Assembly: GCA_020629875.1 (NCBI GenBank)
Contig: JAHDCL010000018.1
Coordinates: 1 to 33,532, forward strand
Reading direction: 5' to 3'
Origin: Hellea sp.
Lineage (GTDB): Bacteria; Pseudomonadota; Alphaproteobacteria; Caulobacterales; Maricaulaceae
DNA: 33,532 bases
The notes beneath the pieces were generated by a model, which ran no database searches, was not told the origin of the DNA, and saw nothing but the letters and a program-made list of their open reading frames with translations. The translations under genes and the position numbers were made by a program. Within the stretch, counting starts at the first letter, position 1. Each line of letters begins with the position of its first letter. This document shows positions 26,521 through 33,532 of the stretch, piece by piece.

Positions 26521-28104
26521 GTGCCTTTAAACTTTAAAAACCCTGTTCTCCGAGGATTTAATCCCGATCCCTGTCTGTTGCGGGTCGGGACTGACTATTA
26601 CATGGCGACCTCGACCTTTGAATGGTTTCCTGGCGTCCAAATTCATAATTCGAAAGATCTGCATAATTGGATGCTTATCTCTAGGCCTCTGAACCGTCCT
26701 GACTTGCTTGATATGCGCGGCGTGCCAGATAGCTGCGGTGTCTGGGCCCCGGCCTTATCTTATGCTGATGACAAATTCTGGCTGGGTTACACCATTACTC
26801 GCCGATTTGATGGGCATTTTAAAGACACACCAAATTATCTGACCACATGTGAGACGATTGATGGTGAGTGGGCGTCTCCTATTTATATGAATGCCTCGGG
26901 TTTTGACCCTAGCCTTTTTCATGATGATGATGGAAAAAAGTACTGGCTGAACATGGTTTGGGATCATCGGCCCGACCGTAGCTATTTCAAAGGTATCATA
27001 ATGCAGGAATATGATGCGCTGGCGCAAAAACTTGTCGGACCAAGCAAAATGATATTTGCAGGATCGGATGCCGGCCTGACAGAGGGGCCCCACATTCATA
27101 AGTTCGCGGGGAAATATTATCTAATAACCGCTGAGGGCGGAACTGGATATGAGCATGCTGTGACCCTCGCGCGGGCTGATAATGTTTGGGGGCCTTATGA
27201 AATTGACCCCCAAGGGCATCTTCTTACAGCACGAGACATGCCCGGAGATCATCTTCAACGCACGGGCCACGGCTCAATTATAGCGCTACCCGAGGGAGGG
27301 TATGTTTTGAGCCACTTATGCTCGAGGCCTATGCTCGGTCGTCAATTCAGTCCAATGGGACGCGAGTCAGCTCTACAAAGCCTAGTTCTTAATGATGAGG
27401 GTTGGTTCGAGCTAGGCAACGTCTATGCGAGTCTGGAAATAGCGAATGACGACTTGATTTCCAGAGACTATGAATTCTCGCCCTCTGGCTCTCTACATGA
27501 AGATTTCCAATGGCTAAGAACGCCCTATCCTGATGAAATAATTGACCTTAAGTCCCGACCTGGTTGGTTACGCTTAATAGGACGGGAATCGCCGGGGAGC
27601 TTATTTACCCAAGCCTTAGTCGCGCGCCGGCAACAATCCTTTTGTTATTCGGCTTCTGTGTGCATGGAATTTGAGCCAGATAATTTTCAGCAAATGGCTG
27701 GGCTGATATGTTATTATAATCAGCACAAATTTCATTATCTCTACATGAGCGCAGATGATGAAATTGGACCCTATTTATCAATTATGTCCTGCAACGGAGA
27801 TATTGAGGGTTTGAAAGCCGAGGCGCCTGCTGAGTTTAAAAATGTCCCCGTTCAATCCGGAACAAAAGTCTATCTCAAAGCCGAAACCAATTTTGACAAA
27901 CTCGTATTTATGTATTCCTATAACGACAAGGACTGGATGGAGATTGGACCGGTTTTAGACGCGTCAGTTTTATCGGATGAATATGGCAAAGGTGAGGGTG
28001 CAAACTTCACCGGAACCTTTGTTGGTATGGCTTGTCATGACGTGTCAGGCGTGAATAAAACCTCAGACTTTTCAATGTTTTCATATATTGAAAAACTCAA
28101 ATAG
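26521..28104 (+). CDS. xynB: GH43 beta-xylosidase with C-terminal beta-sandwich domain
   Basis: The 527-residue length matches the bacterial XynB group of GH43 beta-xylosidases. Catalytic residues are Asp16 (GFNPDPCLL), Asp129 (GFDPSLF) and Glu188 (LTEGPHIHK). The propeller spans about residues 1-320, and a beta-sandwich domain (~325-527) contains the WLRTPYPDE...LRLIGRESPGS and FCYSASVCMEFEP motifs of this group. It should release xylose from the non-reducing ends of xylo-oligosaccharides in the cytoplasm, feeding XylA. The start is GTG at 26521; NFKNPVLRGFNPDP begins right after, as in homologues. It is the last gene of the island, and no terminator hairpin was found behind it. Confidence 0.94.
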   Translation: MPLNFKNPVLRGFNPDPCLLRVGTDYYMATSTFEWFPGVQIHNSKDLHNWMLISRPLNRPDLLDMRGVPDSCGVWAPALSYADDKFWLGYTITRRFDGHFKDTPNYLTTCETIDGEWASPIYMNASGFDPSLFHDDDGKKYWLNMVWDHRPDRSYFKGIIMQEYDALAQKLVGPSKMIFAGSDAGLTEGPHIHKFAGKYYLITAEGGTGYEHAVTLARADNVWGPYEIDPQGHLLTARDMPGDHLQRTGHGSIIALPEGGYVLSHLCSRPMLGRQFSPMGRESALQSLVLNDEGWFELGNVYASLEIANDDLISRDYEFSPSGSLHEDFQWLRTPYPDEIIDLKSRPGWLRLIGRESPGSLFTQALVARRQQSFCYSASVCMEFEPDNFQQMAGLICYYNQHKFHYLYMSADDEIGPYLSIMSCNGDIEGLKAEAPAEFKNVPVQSGTKVYLKAETNFDKLVFMYSYNDKDWMEIGPVLDASVLSDEYGKGEGANFTGTFVGMACHDVSGVNKTSDFSMFSYIEKLK

Positions 28105-28631
28105 GTTGAGACCGAGTTACGTCGATATTCGGGACGATGGAGAACATTTCCGCCCCTCAGTACAATACATTCTGCCAAATAATCTTGGGAGAGGGCTATT
28201 CTGTTACGACCGTCCATTGTGTGCGTTCAGGATCCGCTCCATCGCATGTTTCAAGCTGTCTGACTTTCAAAACCTTCGAGATCGGGACGGCTTCGGGACT
28301 GGATGTGGCCACGGCACAAACCTGTGTCGATACAGCGCACACCGATATTACGATTTACCGCACGCAAGTGGAGCAGGATTTAAACACGCTCACACTGCTT
28401 CTGGGCCAGTCTATTGATCCTACGCTCGTCGCCGACATCGGCAAAAACGTCATCGATCCTCTCGCGCCGCTTATTCACGCCATTGGTCCAGCCGCGGACG
28501 CTCCGTCTGAATTGCTGCAACGCCGTCCTGATGTGTTGGCTTGCAACCTTGCTAAAGGTCTCTCATTAATTTTGCCTTAGGGAGTAAAGCGGACGTTAGG
28601 TTACCCCACACTTCGTGAAATTAAGCGGTCC
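28105..28631. other. 527-base stretch without an intact gene
   Basis: This gap between xynB (+) and the Lrp-type regulator (-) contains a decayed efflux gene fragment (see 28251-28544) and otherwise no recognisable gene. TTAGGGA (28577-28583) and TCCCTAA (28629-28635) form a distant inverted repeat of unknown meaning. Confidence 0.6.
28251..28544 (+). pseudogene. Relic: internal fragment of an outer-membrane efflux protein (TolC/NodT type)
   Basis: A plus-strand frame here reads FEIGTASGLDVATAQTCVDT, then TDITIYRTQVEQDLNTLTLLLGQ and SELLQRRPDVLA. These are typical consecutive segments of RND-type outer-membrane factor lipoproteins. The family protein is about 450-480 residues; only about 98 central residues remain. 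The sequence diverges immediately after RRPDVLA and has no family-like start. Sampled GC is about 55-60%, against about 42% at the end of xynB. The ATG at 28137 in this frame adds unrelated residues and is not a credible start. This appears to be a leftover of a rearranged or acquired efflux operon. Confidence 0.72.
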
Positions 28632-29138
28632 CTAATCGTCCACCCATTTTAGTTTTTCTAAGGGGTAGCCAAGGTACCATTTGCTTCGCTCAAGAATGAT
28701 CCGTGTTTTTACAGTTTTAATCTTGGCTTTTTCGTTGGATGAAATTTCATCAATAAGCATGTTCAAAGATTGCGTATTAGAGCAACATGTAAAAGCTATG
28801 TAATCTGTATCTCCTGTAATCCGTAAACAGTCCATAAATTCCGGATATTTGTTGATTTCGGCCTCGAAGGCGCGGCGATTGTCCAGATTATTATTCTCAA
28901 GTGTGAATTCCACATAAGCCAATAGGTGTTCCACCAATCGGTTCAAATCGAGATCTGTATGAAAGCTCACAAAGTACCCCGCATCCTTTAACGCCTTTAC
29001 GCGCTGGAAACAGGCGCTTGGAGAGAGACCAACCTTATCTGCTAAGTCTTGATTGGAAATATCAGACTGTAAATGAGTAATAGACAATATCTTCTTGTTT
29101 ATCGCGTCCAGTTTGATGTTGTTTTTATGTCTAGCCAT
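28632..29138 (-). CDS. Lrp/AsnC family transcriptional regulator
   Basis: This 168-residue protein has an N-terminal winged helix (LDAINKKILSITHL...SNQDLADKVGLSPSACFQRVKALKDAGY, residues 10-54) and a C-terminal RAM ligand-binding domain (LLAYVEFTLEN, FMDCLRITGDTDYIAFTCCSN). It has the standard size for the family. Such proteins sense amino acids or related metabolites and usually control the divergent neighbour. Here that is the permease, hydantoinase and DUF917 cassette, so the ligand is perhaps a hydantoin-like or amino acid compound. The ATG at 29138 is 117 bases from the permease start. AT content is higher than in region 1. Confidence 0.94.
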   Translation of the reverse strand: MARHKNNIKLDAINKKILSITHLQSDISNQDLADKVGLSPSACFQRVKALKDAGYFVSFHTDLDLNRLVEHLLAYVEFTLENNNLDNRRAFEAEINKYPEFMDCLRITGDTDYIAFTCCSNTQSLNMLIDEISSNEKAKIKTVKTRIILERSKWYLGYPLEKLKWVDD

Positions 29139-29255
29139 ATTTCAATAAATCTAATTTTTGTCATTGCGGCAAGGACGAAATTCTCCATTGTCAATAGACC
29201 CAAGTTTGAAAGCATATTCTGGCTGGCATGGGATAAGCATGCAAGAGGAGAGATT
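29139..29255. promoter_or_regulatory. Divergent control region between Lrp-type regulator and permease
   Basis: The 117-base gap should hold promoters of both genes. TTGTCA (29188-29193) and CATATT (29213-29218) are a weak candidate for the plus strand, with a 19-base spacer. AAGAGGAG at 29243-29250 is a strong ribosome site that fixes the permease start at 29256. Confidence 0.4.
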
Positions 29256-30584
29256 ATGGAAGACGGCAGCGAATTTTCGGCAGTACCTATTCGAGACGAT
29301 CAATTAGTAGCTTGGCCGCGAGTGGCGGCAATTGCGGCCATGGTGGGTTTCTCTCTTCCAACGTTTCTGACGGGGCTAGAAGTCTTTGCAGGTTTATCGC
29401 CTGTTGATGCCATGTGGGCTCTTTTTTGGGGATCGCTGATTGTAACATTTGTTGGGTGCATCACCGGATATATTGGGGCTGCTGACCGTATGAGCTCTTA
29501 TCTACTTGTGCGGGTAGCCTTTGGAGATAAAGGCGCAGCCTTTGTTAATATCGCCTTTGCTATCAGCTTAATGGGTTGGTTTGGGCTTAATATAAATCTA
29601 TTTATGGATACAGTTGGCCGATTAGCGGTTGATATGTGGGGGATGAACATTCCAAAAATCCTGCTCGCCATCCTCGCGAGTTTTTGTATGATGATCACCA
29701 CATTGATAGGTTTTAAAGCCATTAATGCTCTATCGACACTGCTCATTCCAGTTTTAATCATTGTGACGGCGCTCTTCACCAAGTCCGCTTTTGCTAATCA
29801 TAGCCTTTCAGAGTTTCTTGAAATGGAAGAGCCGGCACGGGCTGTAGGCGAGAATGCGATGAGCTTAGGTGACGGTATTTCTTGGGTTGTCGGGGCCATC
29901 ATTATCGGCGCAATCATCTTACCCGATATCACGCGCTTTATTCGCGAGAAGTCTGGCGCGGTTTATACGGCGATTATTTGTTATCTCATCGTTCAATTAC
30001 TTGTCATGTTCGCTGCAGGGCTCGCGGGTGTCAGTTCCGGCGTATTTGAGAGTTATTTTGACGCCGAGGGCGTGTCGCGTACAGATGTTATCTTAAAGCT
30101 AATGCTCGATGTTAACCTAGGCATAGGAGCCTTCATCATTATCATCGCGGGGAGTTGGGTTTTAAACTCCCTCAATCTCTACAGCACTGTTTTAAGTACC
30201 AAGGCGACGTTCCCAAAGCTGAATACGAAATGGCTTACCATAGGTCTTGGTGTTGTTGGTGTGGTAGCGGCTCTGCTTAATATTTTAGGCGCGTTTGAGA
30301 TTTTCCTTTGGTACCTGTCTATTATTTTTATTCCTGTCGCGGGTGTATTGATTATCGACCGCTTTTTCATTCGGCCCAAAGTTTATAATTTGGCGACACT
30401 CTCAGATAATAATACTTTGAATATTCCGGCATTTACGGCTTGGATTATTGGGGCCGTCGTCGCTATTCTCGCAGATAGAGGCACTATACCAAACATAACA
30501 GGCATAGGCGCTATGGATGCTCTTCTTTTAAGCGCTGTGCTCTATTTCATTTTTACTAAATTTATATCCAAGGTATCGATATGA
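29256..30584 (+). CDS. NCS1-family permease (cytosine/purine/hydantoin type)
   Basis: With the ATG at 29256, preceded by AAGAGGAG, the protein has 442 residues and about twelve membrane segments. SLPTFLTGLEVFAGLSPVDAMWALFWG, GYIGAADRMSSYLLVRVAFG and ILPDITRFIRE are typical of the CodB-like part of the NCS1 family. The frame extends to an ATG at 29073, but those extra 61 residues overlap the regulator gene and are unlike the family. NCS1 carriers bring in nucleobases, hydantoins or related rings, coupled to H+ or Na+. The gene overlaps the next by ATGA, so import and first catabolic step are linked. Confidence 0.92.
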   Translation: MEDGSEFSAVPIRDDQLVAWPRVAAIAAMVGFSLPTFLTGLEVFAGLSPVDAMWALFWGSLIVTFVGCITGYIGAADRMSSYLLVRVAFGDKGAAFVNIAFAISLMGWFGLNINLFMDTVGRLAVDMWGMNIPKILLAILASFCMMITTLIGFKAINALSTLLIPVLIIVTALFTKSAFANHSLSEFLEMEEPARAVGENAMSLGDGISWVVGAIIIGAIILPDITRFIREKSGAVYTAIICYLIVQLLVMFAAGLAGVSSGVFESYFDAEGVSRTDVILKLMLDVNLGIGAFIIIIAGSWVLNSLNLYSTVLSTKATFPKLNTKWLTIGLGVVGVVAALLNILGAFEIFLWYLSIIFIPVAGVLIIDRFFIRPKVYNLATLSDNNTLNIPAFTAWIIGAVVAILADRGTIPNITGIGAMDALLLSAVLYFIFTKFISKVSI

Positions 30585-32119
30585 GAATTGGGATTGATGT
30601 TGGGGGGACCCATACGGACGCCGTTATCCTTGAGGGTGATAAAGTCATTGCCGCCACAAAAGCTTTGACGACGGCAGATGTGGTGAGCGGAATCTCAAAT
30701 GCATTAGACGAAATCCTATCTATGGGCGGGGTGAAAGAACATCAAATCGAAACGGTCATGATTGGCACCACGCAATTTACCAATGCTGTTATCGAGCGGA
30801 GATCTTTGACGCGCATGGCAGCCGTACGCATTGGACTGCCATCGGGCAAAGGTATGCCGCCCATGATTGATTGGCCGGCTGACATGAAAAGCGCGATTAA
30901 TGCACAGGTTCACATGATGCATGGGGGCTATCTCTATGACGGTCATTTGCTCGCCGAGCTTAGAGATGATGAAATCAATGCCCTAATTAATGACTTGAAA
31001 AAAGAAAACATCAAAAACATATCCATAGCCTCTGCTTTTTCGCCGATGAATGCGCAGCCTGAACTCAAAGTCGCTCAGGCGATTAAAGCAGCCATACCAG
31101 AGGCGCAAATTACGCTCTCCCATGAGTTTGGACGTTTAGGTCTGATGGAGCGGGAAAATGCCTCTATTCTAAATACAGCCCTTTTGCCCTTTGCGGCCAA
31201 GGTTGTTGATGCCTTTCAGTCAGCCTTGAAGGCTCGCGGCCTGAATTGCCCCGCCTATATTAGCCAGAATGACGGAACCTTGATGAGTTCGGATTTTGTA
31301 CGGCAATTCCCGGCGCTGACATTTTCCTCTGGCCCCACTAACTCTTTGCGCGGGGCCTTCAAACTAACGGGTCTGGAAGATGCTATTGTCGTAGATATTG
31401 GCGGAACGACATCGGATATCGGTGTGCTGCAAGGAGGCTTTCCCAGAGAGTCGAATGTAGTTGTCGATATTGGCGGCATAAGAACCAATTTCCGTATGCC
31501 AGATATCATGGCAATTGGCTTGGGGGGCGGCAGCCTTGTGACTGAGAACGGCAAACAAGTGGGCCCGCAATCCGTTGGGCACAGGCTTGTTGAAGAGGGC
31601 CTGATTTTTGGCGGTGACACTTTAACGGCTACCGATATTATTGTGGCTGCGGGGGATGAAAATATTGGGAACCCGAATAGTGTGAAGGCGCTTGATAAGA
31701 AGCTCGTCCAAGACGCGAAAGAGACGATGCACACCATGCTCGACCGAACGATTGAGATGATGAAGCCGGGCGGGAAAAGCCTGCCGGTGATTTTAGTTGG
31801 CGGCGGCTCTGTGCTTGTGACAGACGGGCTAAAAGCGGCGTCTAAGCTCTACCGTCCGAAAAATGCAGGCGTAGCAAATGCCATAGGCGCAGCAATCGCC
31901 CAGGTTGGCGGGGAGGCGGAACGTTTGCTCTCTTATCGTCAGATGACCCGAGAGGATGCTATTGCCAACGTTACGCAGGCAGCAAAATTGAAAGCTGTTG
32001 CAGCGGGTGCAAATGCAGACACTATTCGCGCCATTGATATTGAAGAAACAGCCATTCCCTATATGGATGAAGGGGCAACCCGCGTTCGAGTAAAGGTTAT
32101 AGGGGAGTTGGCGCTATGA
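30581..32119 (+). CDS. Short hydantoinase/oxoprolinase family protein (HyuA-like)
   Basis: This 512-residue protein has the N-terminal hydantoinase motif MRIGIDVGGTHTDAVIL and the actin-like ATPase core motif VDIGGTTSDIGVLQGGF. IMAIGLGGGS and LVGGGSV follow. It contains the first two domains of the HyuA family but ends about 150-200 residues before full-length HyuA, and there is no HyuB. Members use ATP to open cyclic amide rings such as hydantoins or 5-oxoproline. The start overlaps the permease stop (ATGA) and the stop overlaps the DUF917 gene (ATGA). The permease, HyuA-short and DUF917 trio suggests a ring-opening pathway for an unknown heterocycle. Confidence 0.88.
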   Translation: MRIGIDVGGTHTDAVILEGDKVIAATKALTTADVVSGISNALDEILSMGGVKEHQIETVMIGTTQFTNAVIERRSLTRMAAVRIGLPSGKGMPPMIDWPADMKSAINAQVHMMHGGYLYDGHLLAELRDDEINALINDLKKENIKNISIASAFSPMNAQPELKVAQAIKAAIPEAQITLSHEFGRLGLMERENASILNTALLPFAAKVVDAFQSALKARGLNCPAYISQNDGTLMSSDFVRQFPALTFSSGPTNSLRGAFKLTGLEDAIVVDIGGTTSDIGVLQGGFPRESNVVVDIGGIRTNFRMPDIMAIGLGGGSLVTENGKQVGPQSVGHRLVEEGLIFGGDTLTATDIIVAAGDENIGNPNSVKALDKKLVQDAKETMHTMLDRTIEMMKPGGKSLPVILVGGGSVLVTDGLKAASKLYRPKNAGVANAIGAAIAQVGGEAERLLSYRQMTREDAIANVTQAAKLKAVAAGANADTIRAIDIEETAIPYMDEGATRVRVKVIGELAL

Positions 32120-33216
32120 GCGATATTCTTACCCATATCGATTTGGAGCATTTGGATGACCTCGCCATGGGGTCGGTTTTCCTGGCAACAGGGGGCGGAG
32201 GCGATCCATACGTTCCCAAGCTGATTACAGCCGAAGCGATTAAAGCCCATGGCCGCGTTGCTTTGTTATCGCCCAAAGACATACGAGATGAAATGTTTAT
32301 TGTAACCGTCGGAAGCGTGGGCGCGCCAACGGTAAGCCTAGAGCTCTTGCCATCGGTGCAAGAGGCCGCCGAAACGTTGGACGCCTATGAAAAATTTATT
32401 GGCCGTAAAATCGATGCCGTTGCGTCATTTGAAATTGGCGGCGGGAATTCTGTTATACCGATATGTGCAGCGGCGGCCAAAGGCATCCCTGTTGTGGATG
32501 GCGACGGCATGGGTCGGGCATTGCCCGAAGCACAGATGATGTCCTATCCCATAGGTGGCGTGAAGCCGACCCCGGCCTTGGCCTATGATTATGCTGGCAA
32601 TAGAGCTACCTTTGATACAGACACAACCGAGACGTATGAGCGCCACATTAGAGCTTTTTCCATGGCGGCGGGCGGGATGGTAACAGCCGCAGAACATGCA
32701 ATGACAGGCCGGCAAGTCAAGGATACAATCATACCTGGGACTATAAGCTTTTCAGTCAAGCTTGGCGCGTTACTCAGACAAAAACGCGGCCAGGCTCCAA
32801 GTCTCGAGGCGCCGCTACAGCAGCTGTTTAAGAGCTCGATTTACGGCGAATGCCGTCTTATTTATTCGGGCAAGGTTATTGATAAGACCACACGGGTTAT
32901 TGGTGGATATGATATTGGCGAAGCAACTATTGAAGACTTTAGCGGCACCGAAGAGAACCTCTTGATCAATATTAAGAACGAGTATTTGCTCGCCCGCCAA
33001 GATGATCGCGTGAGAGCGAGCGTTCCAGATTTGATTACGATTGTAGATTATGAAACAGGAACCCCAATTAATGGCGAACGTCTACGCTACGGACAAAGGG
33101 TGGCTGTGTTTGCGACGGGCTGCCCTGATTTCTATCGTTCCGAGAAAGCTCTCAAAGTCGTTGCGCCAAGATGCTTTGGTTTTGATATCGATTTTGTACC
33201 TCTTGAGGAGCTCTAA
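32116..33216 (+). CDS. DUF917 family protein
   Basis: The 366-residue protein starts with LDDLAMGSVFLATGGGGDPYVPK, continues with ASFEIGGGNSVIP and VVDGDGMGRALPEAQMMSYPIGG, and ends with a conserved beta-rich part (PDLITIVDYETGTPI). These fit the DUF917 family, often encoded next to short HyuA proteins. The family has recently been linked by name to desulfuration of S-methyl thiohydantoins; that is recollection and unchecked here. Its reaction in this organism is unknown, but coupled translation with the HyuA-like gene suggests they act on the same compound or as a complex. Its TAA overlaps the stop of the convergent sulfotransferase gene. Confidence 0.86.
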   Translation: MSDILTHIDLEHLDDLAMGSVFLATGGGGDPYVPKLITAEAIKAHGRVALLSPKDIRDEMFIVTVGSVGAPTVSLELLPSVQEAAETLDAYEKFIGRKIDAVASFEIGGGNSVIPICAAAAKGIPVVDGDGMGRALPEAQMMSYPIGGVKPTPALAYDYAGNRATFDTDTTETYERHIRAFSMAAGGMVTAAEHAMTGRQVKDTIIPGTISFSVKLGALLRQKRGQAPSLEAPLQQLFKSSIYGECRLIYSGKVIDKTTRVIGGYDIGEATIEDFSGTEENLLINIKNEYLLARQDDRVRASVPDLITIVDYETGTPINGERLRYGQRVAVFATGCPDFYRSEKALKVVAPRCFGFDIDFVPLEEL

Positions 33217-33532
33217 TCCGCTAAGTCTCCGAGCGCATTTCGCAAGTGGTCTAGCTTGGAGCCATATTTTTTCCACCTTCCGATAGAACCAGAATAGAGA
33301 GGCTTGCGAACTTGAACAGAGCTAGCCGTTGAGACAGGCGCTTCATTTTCATGGAAATTCAAACAGGCCTCTTCAAATTCAAGGCCGCAAAACTTTAGGA
33401 GCTTTCGGGTTTCTTCTTCTTGGTTAAATACAATGCCCTCATAGCTGACTTCCATGAATTGTGTCATGGGTAAGTGTTTGCGCCAGTGAGACATCAAGCT
33501 ATCAAATTCCCTATAGAAAAAGGCTATATCTT
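33213..33532 (-). CDS. Sulfotransferase family protein, C-terminal part, cut by window edge
   Basis: The minus-strand frame stays open to the window edge (FFYREFDSLMSHWRK), giving about 106 visible C-terminal residues. The sequence YEGIVFNQEEETRKLLKFCG, then ACLNFHENEAPVSTASSVQV and GSIGRWKKYGSKLDHL, is typical of the C-terminus of PAPS-dependent sulfotransferases, often with an N-terminal TPR region. The PAPS P-loop would lie outside the window. The acceptor substrate is unknown. The stop codons of this gene and of the DUF917 gene overlap in CTAA, tail to tail. Confidence 0.86.
   Translation of the reverse strand, partial: DIAFFYREFDSLMSHWRKHLPMTQFMEVSYEGIVFNQEEETRKLLKFCGLEFEEACLNFHENEAPVSTASSVQVRKPLYSGSIGRWKKYGSKLDHLRNALGDLAD

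Noticed and set aside
28088-28417. 109-codon plus-strand frame after xynB
   Set aside because: It is out of frame with the recognisable efflux-protein fragment and has no family features.
28577-28635. TTAGGGA/TCCCTAA inverted repeat flanking 45 bases, as insertion ends
   Set aside because: It is only 7 bp long with no target duplication or transposase nearby.
29073-29255. N-terminal extension of the permease gene
   Set aside because: It overlaps the divergent regulator gene, is unlike NCS1 proteins, and a strong AAGAGGAG precedes the ATG at 29256.

Overview
The window reads as a chromosomal segment of an alphaproteobacterium with roughly 45-55% GC, densely packed with catabolic operons and using several GTG starts. 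The branched-chain acyl-CoA operon, the xylose isomerase operon beside GH10/GH43 xylanases, and the general gene style fit a marine, polysaccharide-degrading lineage such as the Hyphomonadales/Maricaulales. That placement is inference; no rRNA, tRNA or other taxonomic marker is present.

Region 1 (1-7516, + strand) is a valine/isobutyryl-CoA and propionate operon: the 3' end of mmsA, a macro-domain gene of different base composition wedged in, isobutyryl-CoA dehydrogenase, 3-hydroxyisobutyryl-CoA hydrolase, mmsB, a full-length one-chain methylmalonyl-CoA mutase, and an alpha-methylacyl-CoA racemase with its catalytic residues intact. Region 2 (7517-15179) continues the lipid theme: an IVD-type acyl-CoA dehydrogenase (-), a Baeyer-Villiger type monooxygenase (+), a three-part fusion of thiolase-like protein, its extra C-terminal domain and enoyl-CoA hydratase (-), the decayed tail of a second acyl-CoA synthetase (-), and an intact acyl-CoA synthetase (+). 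Racemase, dehydrogenase, ligase, hydratase/thiolase-like and BVMO together suggest breakdown of a methyl-branched or ketone-containing lipid, but the substrate cannot be read from sequence.

Region 3 (15180-28104) is a self-contained xylan island. On the minus strand, xylB-xylA-tal-tkt carries xylose through xylulose 5-phosphate into the non-oxidative pentose phosphate pathway. Divergent from it run a LacI-type repressor, a Gfo/Idh/MocA oxidoreductase, a GPH-family symporter, a lipoprotein GH10 xylanase and two leaderless GH43 enzymes. The divergent control region holds a perfect 10-bp-arm palindrome overlapping candidate promoters for both arms, and the xylB leader contains two overlapping hairpins, one followed by a T-run, that look like an attenuator.

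Region 4 (28105-33532) starts with a GC-rich, decayed fragment of an outer-membrane efflux (TolC/NodT-type) gene. An Lrp/AsnC regulator (-) follows, facing a tightly coupled three-gene cassette (+): NCS1 permease, a short HyuA-type hydantoinase/oxoprolinase and a DUF917 protein. The window ends in a convergent, truncated sulfotransferase gene. No CRISPR array, insertion sequence, tRNA or rRNA was recognised.
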